Of a stretch of 64,000 nucleotides of DNA, positions 46,440 through 56,600 are shown one piece after another. The first letter of the stretch is position 1, and every line of letters starts with the position of its first letter. The stretch lies in contig NZ_CP079107.1 of NCBI RefSeq assembly GCF_019285735.1, positions 2,542,001-2,606,000 on the forward strand, in the 5' to 3' direction. This DNA is from Paeniglutamicibacter sp. Y32M11. GTDB taxonomy: Bacteria; Actinomycetota; Actinomycetes; Actinomycetales; Micrococcaceae. The position numbers and the translations under genes were made by a program. The notes under the pieces were generated by a model that was given only the letters and a program-made list of their open reading frames with translations, had not been told where the DNA came from and searched no databases.

Positions 46440-47743
46440 TCTTTATTCAGCGGAAAAGTTGCGGCGATGGTGAAGGTACCAGGTACTCCTCCAGCACCGT
46501 CGTCGGTATCAATACTCAGTGTTCCGCCAACCGACGCCAAACGCTCGCGCATGCCACTGATCCCGGTACCCACCCGCGTTTCGGCGAAATTGCTGCAGAA
46601 CTCGTTGGTCACGCTCAGGGTATAGCTGCTCGCTCCCCAATAGTGACGAACCCCGATATCCGTGTTTTCGGTACCGTGGTGCAACGCGTTGGCCAGCATT
46701 TCTTGGATGACGCGCCTGATCACGGGAAGGATGTGCGCGGGAAGCGGAAGGCTCTGCCCGAGCATCTCCTCGGTGACGACGTATCCTGTGGTCCGAACGC
46801 CATGCAGGATCCCCGAGATGTCCGAAAAGCTCGGCGGCACCAATCCCAGCTGTGCAGTTTGTAGGGCCTCCGATGGCATCGGCGAGCCACCCGGTGGTAG
46901 GGACTCGGCTGTTTGGTTGAGTACCTGGCGCACCTCCCCCAAGGAACGCCGTGCGGCGTCGGCGATGGTGCCGGTGGTTTCGCGGATACGTGCCACATCG
47001 GCATCCGGAATAAATCGGATGGAATCGGCTTGAGCGATGATCACTGCCAACGAATGACCCACCACGTCGTGCACGTCTCTGGCTAGCGCGGCGTTTTCTG
47101 CCCGCAATCGAGCCAGCTCCAAGGCACCCTCGGCCTCGGCCTTGGCCTTGACCGTGCTGCGTTCGGCGCTTTGTCGTCCGGTGAAGAGCCGAAAGAGCAG
47201 ACCCAACAGCCATGGCAGCGTCATGACCGAGATCACCACGGCGAAGACGGCAAGCACCTGCTTATTTGATGGCCATCCGTTGGATTCCATGGCCCGGAAC
47301 AGTGGATTCGAAATCCACGAATCGACGGCAACGATGTAATACGTGCCCAGCACCGATCCTAAGGCGATCGAAAGTCCGGTCAGCAGGACCCACACCCGGG
47401 AACCATTCAGTGCCACCATGCCGACCACATAGAGCATGCCGATCTGGGCGAAGTTGATGTCCACCCCGGACAGCATCTGGGCCGCCGTCCCTCCCCACAC
47501 GAGAATCACGGCCAAGGTAGGAAGTGCCCGCGCACATCCGATGGCCACCGTCGCGGCAAGAATGTAGTAGGTGTACTCCCCAAAGGCGGAGCCGCCATAG
47601 GACATGTGGAAAAGGTACTCGTGGCAGAGTGCCGCCACCATCAGGTACACCAGTGCCAGACTGACATCTGCGGGCCAGCCCCAGCGCCGACGTCGGGGCA
47701 TGGGATACGGCGTCACCTCGCGGCCGGGCATCGTTTTGCTCAT
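46430..47743 (-). CDS. Sensor histidine kinase (NarL/DesK type)
   Basis: 437 residues. A short basic N-terminus precedes about five or six TM helices (residues ~25-185) with no large extracellular sensor domain. The HisKA_3 helix has the phospho-acceptor His in LARDVHDVVGHSLAVIIAQ. The C-terminal ATPase domain has the N-box EMLANALHHG and the G-box GISGMRERLASVGGTL. Such kinases often sense membrane state or wall antibiotics. It overlaps the regulator gene and is divergent from the M15 peptidase gene (228-base gap). Confidence 0.93.
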   Translation of the reverse strand: MSKTMPGREVTPYPMPRRRRWGWPADVSLALVYLMVAALCHEYLFHMSYGGSAFGEYTYYILAATVAIGCARALPTLAVILVWGGTAAQMLSGVDINFAQIGMLYVVGMVALNGSRVWVLLTGLSIALGSVLGTYYIVAVDSWISNPLFRAMESNGWPSNKQVLAVFAVVISVMTLPWLLGLLFRLFTGRQSAERSTVKAKAEAEGALELARLRAENAALARDVHDVVGHSLAVIIAQADSIRFIPDADVARIRETTGTIADAARRSLGEVRQVLNQTAESLPPGGSPMPSEALQTAQLGLVPPSFSDISGILHGVRTTGYVVTEEMLGQSLPLPAHILPVIRRVIQEMLANALHHGTENTDIGVRHYWGASSYTLSVTNEFCSNFAETRVGTGISGMRERLASVGGTLSIDTDDGAGGVPGTFTIAATFPLNKEWV

Positions 47744-47970
47744 CGAGGCCGTCCCTGCCCCACATCGATGCTAGGCCCAGCCATGGCCGGGGCCGTCCTC
47801 GACGGGGTTAACAAGACGCAATTGTGCATACTCCTACGGTAGTCGGCCCCACCCAGCTCGTGAGTCACCCTTAGGTACCGTACCCCTGGGCCCACGGTAC
47901 AGATCTTGGCTTCACACCTTGAGACCGCGGCCCGATGTGCTCGGCGCAAAAATGGCAAAGACTTGATGTC

Positions 47971-48558
47971 ATGATGAAATTTCCCTCACAAGCTGGACGC
48001 TCGGCACGGAACAAAGCATTGCGCCTGTGCATCGTGATGACCGGTGTGTTGGTCTTTGTGGTCTCGCTCCTGGGTCTGGGTTACGCGTTGAAGCCAACGG
48101 CGGGCGAGATGACTACGGCCGGCTTTGACACGATCGCCGGGAAATCGGCGGGGAGCACTTCTGCGCAGGTGCTGGCGCTGGGGGAAAAATATGGAAATGG
48201 CAGGATCCCGACCTCGGAGTTGGTTCAGGTGGCACCCGGGCGATACCTGACGCCCGATGCCGCCGCCGGATTCTCGGCGCTGGCCGCCGGACTGCGGGCA
48301 GCGGGGCACGAGGTCAAGATCAATTCGGCGTATCGCACGTTGGCCGAACAAGAGGAACTGGTCAGCGACTTGGGCTTGCTGGGCGAAGGGGGTACGGCGG
48401 CCGCGGTGGGTACCAGTGAGCACGGCATGGGGATCAGCGTTGATCTGACGCTCAGCGGTGCCGCCCTGACCTGGATGCTTGCACGGGGGCAGGATTATGG
48501 CTTTAGCAAGACCGTGGCCGAGGAACCGTGGCACTGGACGTGGATCGGCATCGACTGA
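47971..48558 (+). CDS. D-alanyl-D-alanine carboxypeptidase, M15 (VanY-like)
   Basis: 195 residues from the ATG at 47971 (47974 is equally possible). A basic N-terminus and one TM helix or uncleaved signal (LCIVMTGVLVFVVSLLGLG) put the ~150-residue domain outside the cell. The zinc site of the M15B family is complete: INSAYRTLAEQEEL, the SEHGMGISVDL His/Asp pair, and the EEPWHWTW Glu/His. It trims the terminal D-Ala of peptidoglycan stems. It is divergent from the two-component operon, a layout often seen for wall-stress systems. Confidence 0.9.
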   Translation: MMKFPSQAGRSARNKALRLCIVMTGVLVFVVSLLGLGYALKPTAGEMTTAGFDTIAGKSAGSTSAQVLALGEKYGNGRIPTSELVQVAPGRYLTPDAAAGFSALAAGLRAAGHEVKINSAYRTLAEQEELVSDLGLLGEGGTAAAVGTSEHGMGISVDLTLSGAALTWMLARGQDYGFSKTVAEEPWHWTWIGID

Positions 48559-48723
48559 CGCCCTTAGGCGGCCCTCACACCGGCACCCAGCGGTCAGTGT
48601 GGCCAGCGCGGAGTCAGCTCTGGGCCCACCGCGACTCCACCATCCCTGTGGAATAGGCTTATCAACGCCTTCCGTAGCGTAACGTGAGGATGTTTGATCG
48701 TACGCGGGGAAAGAGTAGTCAAC

Positions 48724-50232
48724 ATGTTTTCAGGTGCTTGGTGGTGGGCGACCGCCCTTCTGCTCGTCGATCTCACCATCCGCGTGCTGGCGGTGATCAT
48801 CGTCCCGCGCAACCGCCGTCCCACTTCGGGTATGGCGTGGCTACTGGCGATCTTCCTGATTCCCTATTTCGGGGTCATCGCCTTCCTGCTCATCGGCTCC
48901 CCCAAGCTGCCGCGCAAACGGCGCAAGGTACAGAGCGAGATCAACTCCTTTATGCGCGAGGTGACGGCCGAGGAACGCCACGAGGAAACCCACGAGCAGA
49001 ATCCCGCATGGTTCAACTCGCTGGTGAAGATGAACGCCACTTACGGCGGACTGCCCCTGCTGGCAGGGAATTCGGGCCAGCTGCTCGGCGACTACGAGCA
49101 AACCATCAAGGCGATGTCAGCCGCCGTGGACGACGCCACCGACTACGTTCACGTGCAGTTCTACATTTTGAGCTCGGATGCGACCACCAACGGCTTCTTC
49201 GAGTCCCTGGAGCGCGCCATCGCCCGTGGTGTGATCGTCAACGTCATGCTTGATCACTGGGCATCACGCGGCAAAAAGTACTACGCGGCCACCAAGGCAC
49301 GCCTCGATGCCATGGGCGCGAGCTGGAGATTGATGCTGCCGCTGAAACCGCTGGAAGGAAAGTTCCAGCGGCCCGATCTGCGTAACCACCGCAAGATCCT
49401 GATCATTGACGGCACCGTGGGCTACATGGGTTCACTGAACATGATTTCGCGCGACTACAACGTGCCCAAAAATATCAAGCGCGGCCTGAAGTGGCAGGAA
49501 CTGGTGGTGGAGTTGCGTGGCCCGGCCGTGGCAACCCTCGATGCGGTGTTCATCTCCGATTGGTACTCCGAAACCGGTGAGGTTATCAGCGCCGGTGTGC
49601 GTCGGGACGAGCTGGTGGCCAGCGGGGAGCATCTGGGCCGGATCAGCAAAGCGCTCATCGACCACAACACCGAGGCCGGGACCATGCTCACCCAGGTGGT
49701 CCCCTCGGGTCCGGGTTTTGAGCGCGAGAACAACCTGCGGCTTTTCCTGGGCCTGATCCACGCGGCACAAAAACGCATCGTGATTACCTCCCCCTATTTT
49801 GTGCCCGATGAGTCACTGATGTACGCCATCACCTCCGCGGTGGCCCGCGGGATCCCGGTGGATCTTTTTGTCTCGGAGATCGGTGATCAGGCGCTGGTTT
49901 ACCACGCTCAGCGTTCCTACTACGAGGAATTGCTGCGCGCCGGAGTGAGAATCTACCTCTACCCCGCGCCGTACATTTTGCACGCCAAACACTTCACCAT
50001 CGACGACGAGACGGCGCTGATCGGCTCGAGCAATATGGACATGCGCTCCTTTGGATTGAACATGGAAGTGTCCATGCTGGTGCGCGATGTGGGCTTCGTG
50101 GCGCAAATGCGTGAGGTCGAGGATCACTACCGTGAGCTCAGCCGACTGCTGACCCTCGAGCAATGGATGGAGCAACCCCTACGCTCCACCGTGCTGGACA
50201 ATCTGGCGCGGCTGACCTCCGCCCTGCAGTAG
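48724..50232 (+). CDS. cls: Cardiolipin synthase (phospholipase D family)
   Basis: 502 residues from the ATG at 48724 (MFSGAWWWATALLL). Two N-terminal TM helices (residues ~3-25 and ~37-60, each near a basic anchor) precede two HKD domains: NHRKILIIDGTVGYMGSLN and HAKHFTIDDETALIGSSNMD. Both catalytic motifs are intact. It condenses two phosphatidylglycerols into cardiolipin at the membrane. It appears monocistronic. Confidence 0.94.
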   Translation: MFSGAWWWATALLLVDLTIRVLAVIIVPRNRRPTSGMAWLLAIFLIPYFGVIAFLLIGSPKLPRKRRKVQSEINSFMREVTAEERHEETHEQNPAWFNSLVKMNATYGGLPLLAGNSGQLLGDYEQTIKAMSAAVDDATDYVHVQFYILSSDATTNGFFESLERAIARGVIVNVMLDHWASRGKKYYAATKARLDAMGASWRLMLPLKPLEGKFQRPDLRNHRKILIIDGTVGYMGSLNMISRDYNVPKNIKRGLKWQELVVELRGPAVATLDAVFISDWYSETGEVISAGVRRDELVASGEHLGRISKALIDHNTEAGTMLTQVVPSGPGFERENNLRLFLGLIHAAQKRIVITSPYFVPDESLMYAITSAVARGIPVDLFVSEIGDQALVYHAQRSYYEELLRAGVRIYLYPAPYILHAKHFTIDDETALIGSSNMDMRSFGLNMEVSMLVRDVGFVAQMREVEDHYRELSRLLTLEQWMEQPLRSTVLDNLARLTSALQ

Positions 50233-50287
50233 TCAGGCGCGCCCAGACAGACGCCAAGCAGTAGCCAAACCCTTCCCGGGCAGCAAA

Positions 50288-50351
50288 AAGCCGCGCTTCC
50301 CACCTTGGTTCCCCCACTCAAGGGGGAACTGAGGTGCGCGAAGCGCGGCTT
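50288..50351 (-). terminator. Nested-hairpin terminator between cls and the ABC importer
   Basis: AAGCCGCGCTTC (50288-50299) pairs exactly with 50340-50351; inside it CACCT pairs with AGGTG and GTTCCCCC with GGGGGAAC. On the minus strand the stem runs into TTTTT, so it mainly serves the ABC operon. Confidence 0.8.
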
Positions 50352-50409
50352 CTCCGGGGTTATTAGGTCGCCGACGCCCCCAACAAGCGCGGACACATCG
50401 ACTCGGAGA

Positions 50410-51201
50410 CTACTGCAGCATGGTCCGATCATCGAGCTGAGCGCCCTTGATCTTTTCGAACTCGTGCAGGAGGTCGGGAACCGTCATCTTGGCCTTCTGC
50501 TCGGAGTCCAAGTCCAGAATGATCTGGCCATCGTGCATCATGATCAGACGGCTGCCCAGGCGCAGCGCCTGTTCCATATTGTGTGTGACCATCAGCGTGG
50601 TCAGCTGATGACGCTGAACGATCTCTTCGGTCAAACGGGCGACCAGGGCCGCGCGCTGCGGATCAAGGGCAGCGGTGTGCTCATCAAGCAGCAGGATCTT
50701 GGGCCCGGAGAACGTGGCCATCAACAAGCTCAGCGCCTGGCGTTGACCACCGGAGAGCAGCCCGACCTTGGCCTTGAGCCGGTTTTCGAGTCCGAGTTCG
50801 AGGGATTTGAGTTCCTCAACAAACCGCTCACGCTTTTTCCTAGTGACACCGGGCGCCACACCGCGGAAGGTGCCGCGGCCCAGGGCCAGGGCCATGTTTT
50901 CCTCGATGGACATATTCGGTGCCGTGCCGGCCATCGGGTCCTGGAACACGCGGCCGATGTATTTGGCGCGAGCGTGATCTGCCAGCTTGGTGACATCTTT
51001 GCCAGCGATCGACACGTTACCGGTATCGGGGCGCAGCTTGCCGCCCACCATGTTCAGCACCGTTGACTTACCGGCACCGTTGGAACCGATGACCGTGACA
51101 AATTCGCCATCGGTCAGTCTCAGGTTGATATCGCGCAGGGCCTTGCGCTCATTCACGGTCCCGGGGAAAAACGTCTTGCTCAGGTTGGTGATCTCAAGCA
51201 T
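50410..51201 (-). CDS. ABC importer ATP-binding protein (TrpZ-like)
   Basis: 263 residues. Walker A is GSNGAGKSTVLNMVGG, the Q-loop VFQDPMAGT, signature LLSGGQRQALSL, Walker B KILLLDEHTAALDP (His where Pro is usual in the D-E-P triplet), and the switch His in TLMVTHNMEQ. DEHTAALDP is typical of the ATPases that go with PF04392-type binding proteins. It overlaps the permease gene by eight bases and is last in the three-gene operon. Confidence 0.92.
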   Translation of the reverse strand: MLEITNLSKTFFPGTVNERKALRDINLRLTDGEFVTVIGSNGAGKSTVLNMVGGKLRPDTGNVSIAGKDVTKLADHARAKYIGRVFQDPMAGTAPNMSIEENMALALGRGTFRGVAPGVTRKKRERFVEELKSLELGLENRLKAKVGLLSGGQRQALSLLMATFSGPKILLLDEHTAALDPQRAALVARLTEEIVQRHQLTTLMVTHNMEQALRLGSRLIMMHDGQIILDLDSEQKAKMTVPDLLHEFEKIKGAQLDDRTMLQ

Positions 51202-52117
51202 CGATACCCACCTCCTTGATGTCCTGGTTGGTGGTGGCCTTGCCGCGGATGCGGATGCGGTTGGCGAACTTTGAGAAGCCCTTCCACTGGGGCAGGATCA
51301 GGGCGATGACCACCAGCACGGCGGAGATCAGCTTCATGTCGTTCACTTCCAGGCCGGCGTTCAGGGCCAGCTGGATGACCAGTCGGTAGATGACCGAGCC
51401 CAGGACAACGGCCAGGGCGGCGAGCCAGATGAACCGCTGACCGAAGATCGCCTGGCCAACGATGACCGAGGCCAGACCGATCAGGATCACGCCGATGCCC
51501 ATACCGATGTCCGCAAAGCCTTGGAACTGCGCGATCAGTGCGCCGGCGAAGGCCACCAGACCGTTGGACAGGGCCAGACCCAGAATCTTCTGGTTGTCGG
51601 TGCTCACCCCGAAGGAGCGAATCATTTCCTCGTTGTCGCCGGTGGCGCGCATGGCCAGGCCAACATCGGTGCGCAGGAACCAGACGATCAGGCCCACCAC
51701 CACGAGGCAGCCAAGGAACAAGATGGCTAGCGAGGTGGGGGTCCCCAACAACCTGTTTTCACGCAACGGGGAGATCAGCGTGTCTTCACCCAGCAGGGAG
51801 ACATTGGCCTTGCCCATGATGCGCAGATTGATCGAATACAGCGCGATCATGGTCAGGATTCCGGCCAGCAGGCCATCGATCTTGCCCTTGGTATGGAGCA
51901 GGCCGGTGATAACGCCGGCGAGGGCACCAACAACAAAGGCCAGCAGCGTGGCGATGAGCGGGTTGGTGCCGTTAACGATCAGGATCGATGCCGTGGCGGC
52001 ACCGGAGGTGAAGCTTCCATCTACCGTCAGGTCGGGGAAGTCGAGAATGCGGAAGGTCAGATAGACCCCGAGGGCCATGATTGCGTAGATCAGGCCGAGT
52101 TCAACCGCGGTGATCAT
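51194..52117 (-). CDS. ABC importer permease
   Basis: 307 residues, eight to nine TM helices, with the branched-chain amino acid/sugar-type permease architecture. Recognisable stretches include FPDLTVDGSFTSGAA near the N-terminus and RATGDNEEMIRSFGVSTDNQ, which contacts the ATPase. Its partners are the binding protein upstream and the ATPase downstream, giving a complete importer. Confidence 0.9.
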   Translation of the reverse strand: MITAVELGLIYAIMALGVYLTFRILDFPDLTVDGSFTSGAATASILIVNGTNPLIATLLAFVVGALAGVITGLLHTKGKIDGLLAGILTMIALYSINLRIMGKANVSLLGEDTLISPLRENRLLGTPTSLAILFLGCLVVVGLIVWFLRTDVGLAMRATGDNEEMIRSFGVSTDNQKILGLALSNGLVAFAGALIAQFQGFADIGMGIGVILIGLASVIVGQAIFGQRFIWLAALAVVLGSVIYRLVIQLALNAGLEVNDMKLISAVLVVIALILPQWKGFSKFANRIRIRGKATTNQDIKEVGIDA

Positions 52118-52212
52118 GGGTGGATCCTTGCGTTATGAGGTGTGGGTTAATGCTGTTGGCCGGTCGGTCTTAGTCCGACCGGCCAACAACGAGCGAGGAG
52201 AAGCCCCGCTGT

Positions 52213-53217
52213 TTACTTGTAGGTTTCTACCGCTTCGGAAAGCAGATCGGCCGGGAAGGTGACGCCGATCTTCTTTGCTGCGGCGGTGTTCAGGTACAGC
52301 TCGGCCTGGGTGATGGTCTCCACCGGCATGGACTCGGGCTTCGCTTCACCCTTGAGGATCTTCACGGCCATGGCGGCGGTCTGCTCACCGAGCTTCTCGT
52401 AGTTCAGGCCGTAGGTTGCCGTGGCACCGCGCTTGACCGACGATCCATCGGCGGAAATCACCGGGATCTTTTTGTCCTGCGAGACCTGGATCAAACCCTC
52501 GAGTGCCGAAACGACGGCGTTGTCGGTCGGGACGTAGAAGGCGTCAACGTTCAGGCTTGATGCCGCCTGCTGCACCTCGGAGGAGGCGGAGATGGCCTTT
52601 TCCTCGATGGTCAGGCCCAGCTCGGCTGCCGCTTCCTTGGCCCACTTGACCTGGACGGCGGAGTTGGCTTCACCCGAGGAGTAGACAATGCCCACGGATT
52701 TGGCTTCCGGCTTGATCTTGGTCAGCAGTTCCAACTGCTCCTTGACCGGGTTCTTATCCGAGGTGCCGGTGACGTTGGCACCGGGTGCCTCGGCGCTGGC
52801 CACGAGCTTGGCATCAACCGGATCGGTGACGGCGGAGAAGAGCACCGGGATCTCGGTGATGGACTGGGCTGCTGCCTGCGCCGCCGGGGTGGCGATGGCC
52901 AGGACCAGATCGATGTCCTTGTCGGAAGCGAACTTGCCGGTGATCGCGGTGTTGGTTGCCGCTTCACCCTGCGGGTTCTGCTCATCGTAGGAGATCTTGT
53001 CGCCGGTGTAACCGGCATCGGCCATACCCTTCTTGAATCCCGTAGCCACGGCATCCAGTGACGGGTGCGTGAGGTACTGGTTGATGCCAATCTTGACCGG
53101 ACCCTCGGCAGCTGCGCCGGAGGTTGGGGATTCGGCACTTGAGCCGCCGCAGGCGGAGAGCAGAAGTGCTGTGGCGGCAACCCCGGCTGCGAGTTGTACG
53201 GACTTGAAGAGTTTCAT
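52213..53217 (-). CDS. ABC importer substrate-binding lipoprotein (PF04392/TrpX-like)
   Basis: 334 residues from the ATG at 53217 with AAAGGA upstream. The signal peptide ends in a lipobox LLLSACGG, so the protein is lipid-anchored outside the cell. The mature two-lobed domain resembles the family whose characterised members include streptococcal TrpX (tryptophan uptake): KIGINQYLTHPSLDA, LFSAVTDPVDAKLVAS, VGIVYSSGEANSAVQV and YVPTDNAVVSALEGL. Ligand is unknown. A perfect TGTGA-N6-TCACA site lies 132 bases upstream, suggesting cAMP-receptor-type control. No T-box leader is seen. Confidence 0.92.
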   Translation of the reverse strand: MKLFKSVQLAAGVAATALLLSACGGSSAESPTSGAAAEGPVKIGINQYLTHPSLDAVATGFKKGMADAGYTGDKISYDEQNPQGEAATNTAITGKFASDKDIDLVLAIATPAAQAAAQSITEIPVLFSAVTDPVDAKLVASAEAPGANVTGTSDKNPVKEQLELLTKIKPEAKSVGIVYSSGEANSAVQVKWAKEAAAELGLTIEEKAISASSEVQQAASSLNVDAFYVPTDNAVVSALEGLIQVSQDKKIPVISADGSSVKRGATATYGLNYEKLGEQTAAMAVKILKGEAKPESMPVETITQAELYLNTAAAKKIGVTFPADLLSEAVETYK

Positions 53218-53348
53218 GATGTTCCTTTCATGGCGTGCGAGCGTCATGCCTGATGTTCTGTGATGTCCAATTTTCCGGGCATTTCAGGATTTGTACGTCC
53301 CTCGCCAAGCGGTAGGAAGTTCTCCTCGTGAATTGCTTCGATCCTACA

Positions 53349-53364
53349 TGTGAAGCTACTCACA
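53349..53364. promoter_or_regulatory. CRP/GlxR-type operator
   Basis: TGTGA-AGCTAC-TCACA, a perfect match to the cAMP-receptor consensus, itself inside ATGTGA-N6-TCACAT. It lies 132 bases before the importer gene and 271 before hrpA. A second inverted repeat, GAATTG-CAAGA-CAATTC, is at 53382-53398. The remaining 53218-53634 holds no gene. Confidence 0.6.
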
Positions 53365-53634
53365 TTTCTTCCATCTACCCTGAATTGCAAGACAATTCGT
53401 CAGGATACCAGCAGGAGTGCGTGCAACTTTGGTCTGTGACGGACATAAAACAGACAAGTTGTATCTCCACACCGGCAGATTCAGACGCTACCGTGGACAA
53501 CCCAGTTTCCCGCAGACGATCCGGCGCACCCACCGGAGAGAACACGGCGGCCGCTACAGGTTGCCGATTCGGCGCCGCGCGCGCCATCATGGCCGCCGGG
53601 ATCCGGCCGGATGCTGGCATAGACTTGTGTCATC

Positions 53635-56600
53635 ATGGCCCTGACGATTTCGTATCCCGAAGCCCTTCCCGTATCCGCGCGACGTGATGACATCATGTCC
53701 GCCATTAAGGACAACCAGGTGGTCATCGTCGCCGGTGAAACCGGTTCCGGAAAGACCACGCAGCTGCCCAAGATGCTCCTCGAGTTGGGCATGGGCAAAC
53801 GCGGCATGATCGGGCACACCCAGCCCCGCCGGCTGGCAGCACGTACCGTCGCCGAGCGCATCGCCGAAGAACTCGGCACCACCATCGGCGCCGAGGTGGG
53901 CTTCCACGTGCGTTTCACCGGCGAAGTCTCCCGCGCCACCCAGGTCAAGGTGATGACCGATGGCATCCTGCTGGCCGAGATTCAGCGCGACAAGCTGCTG
54001 AAGAAGTACAACGCGATCATCATCGATGAGGCCCACGAACGCAGCCTGAACATCGACTTCCTGCTGGGCTACCTGCGCCGCATCCTGCCCAAGCGCCCGG
54101 ATCTGAAAATTGTCATCACCTCCGCCACCATCGACCCGCAGCGCTTTGCACAACACTTCGCCGCCGAAAGTCCACAGGGCGAAGAACCGATCCCGGCACC
54201 GATCATCGAGGTCTCCGGACGTACCTTCCCCGTGGAGGTGCGCTATCGCCCGCTGAATCCCGCCGATGGCATGGACGAGGATGAATTGGATCCGGACTCG
54301 GCGGTGGAGGATCGGGACCCACTGGATGCGATCGCCGAGGCCGTGGACGAACTTGCCACCGAGGCTCCGGGTGACATTCTGATCTTCTTCCCCGGCGAGC
54401 GCGAGATTCGTGATGCCGCCGAGGTCTTACGTGCCCGGGTACAGACCAACCGGCGTTTGGCCGGCACCGAGATTCTGCCGCTTTTTGCGCGGCTTTCCCT
54501 GGCCGAGCAACACCAGGTCTTTAATCCGGGGAAAAACCGACGGATCGTGTTGGCCACCAACGTTGCGGAAACTTCGCTGACGGTGCCGGGCATCAAGTAC
54601 GTCATCGACACCGGCACCGCCCGCATCTCCCGCTATTCGCACCGCACCAAGGTGCAGCGCCTGCCCATTGAACGGGTTTCCCAGGCCAGCGCCAACCAGC
54701 GTTCGGGGCGTTGTGGCCGCGTATCCGACGGCATCGCCATCCGTCTGTATTCCGAGGAGGACTTCACCTCCCGTCCGGCGTTCACCGACCCGGAGATTCT
54801 GCGCACCAATCTTGCCGCGGTGATCTTGCAGATGAGTTCGATGGGCGTGGTGCGCACCGCACGCGACGTCGCCGACTTCCCCTTTGTCCAGCCCCCCGAT
54901 GCCAAGTCCGTTAACGATGGCATCGCGCTGCTGCGCGAACTCGGTGCCCTGAACACCGGAACCGATGCGTCCATCACCAAAATTGGTTCACAGCTGGCCC
55001 AGTTGCCGGTTGATGTTCGCCTGGGTCGCATGATTGTTGAGTCAAGCACCCGTGGCTGCGCCAAGGAAGTCATGGTGCTCGCCGCTGCCCTCTCCATTCA
55101 GGACCCACGGGAGCGGCCGAGTGAGGAAACGGGCAAGCGTGAACGCGCGGCAGAAATGCACAAGCGTTTTGTGGATGCGAAGTCGGACTTCTCCTCACTG
55201 CTGAACCTCTGGCGTTATCTGCAGGAGCAGCAGAAGGAGCTCTCTTCCTCCGCCTTCCGTCGACTGTGCAAAAACGAATACATCAACTACCTGCGCGTGC
55301 GTGAATGGCAGGATCTGTTTACGCAGCTGCGGCAGCTGGCCAAACCGCTGGGCATCACCATCTCTCCCGAGCCCGTGGACCCGGCGACCAACGAGGATGC
55401 CATCCACATTTCCCTGCTGGCCGGCCTGTTGGGGCATGTGGGTTCCTGGGATGAGCGCAAGCGCGAATATGTGGGGGCCCGCGGTACTCGCTTCTCCGTC
55501 TTCCCCGGTTCCGCACTGTTCAAAAAATCCACCGAGTGGGTCATGGCCGCCGAGCTGGTGGAAACCAGTCGGCTCTGGGCGCGCACCGTGGCACGGCTGG
55601 ATCCCAAATGGGTGGAGGAGATCGCCGGAGATCTGCTCAAGCGCAACTACTCCGAACCCCATTGGTCACGCAATGCCGGTGCGGTCATGGGATACGAGAA
55701 GGTCACGCTCTTCGGGCTGCCGATCGTCCCGCGCCGCCGCATCCAGTATTCGCGGGTTGACCCCGAGCTCTGCCGTGAACTGTTCATCCGCAATGCGCTG
55801 GTGGAGGGTGATTGGAAGACGCACCATAAGTTCTTTGCCCGCAACCGCCGGGTGCTCGAAGACATTGAGGAACTCGAGACCCGCATGCGTCGGCGCGATC
55901 TGCGGGTCAGCGACGATGACCTCTTCGAGTTTTACGATGCGCGCCTGGGCGCCAATGTCCTCTCCGAGCGGCACTTTGACCGCTGGTGGAAGGCAGCTCG
56001 GCATGAGGATCCCACGCTGCTGGACTTCAACCCGGAGGACATGCTCCAGGCGGACGCCACGGAACTTGATGAGGCAGCCTACCCACGTACCTGGCGTCAC
56101 GGCACGCTGGATCTTGATCTGGTCTACGAATACAACCCCGCCGCCCGCGCCGGAGAATCCGATGGCGTCTCGGTACGGGTCCCGGTGCTCTTCTTAAACC
56201 AGCTGGACCCCGTGCGTTTCCGTTGGCTCATCCCGGGGCTACGCGTGGAGCTGGTCACCGCGCTGATCAAGTCACTGCCCAAGGCCATCCGGAAAAACTT
56301 TGTACCCGCTCCCGATGTGGCTCGCACCGCGGTGGCCGCGCTCGAAGCGGACTTTAATCCGGAGACCGACGATCTGGCGGCCTCGCTGGAACTGGTGCTC
56401 CGCCGGCTCAAGGGTGTGGTCATCGAACCCGGTTCGTGGAATTGGGAGGCGCTGCCGGCCCACCTGCGTTTCACCTTCACCATCCTTGATGCCGAGTCGA
56501 AGGTGCTTGACGAGTCGCAGGAACTAGCCGTGCTGCAGCAGTCCCTGGCCGCGGCTAACCGCTCCGCCCTGGCCCGGTCGTTGGGCATCAAGCCCGGTGC

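Noticed and set aside
53218-53634. T-box riboswitch before the TrpX-like gene
   Set aside because: No T-box consensus or stem I features; instead a CRP-type palindrome is present.
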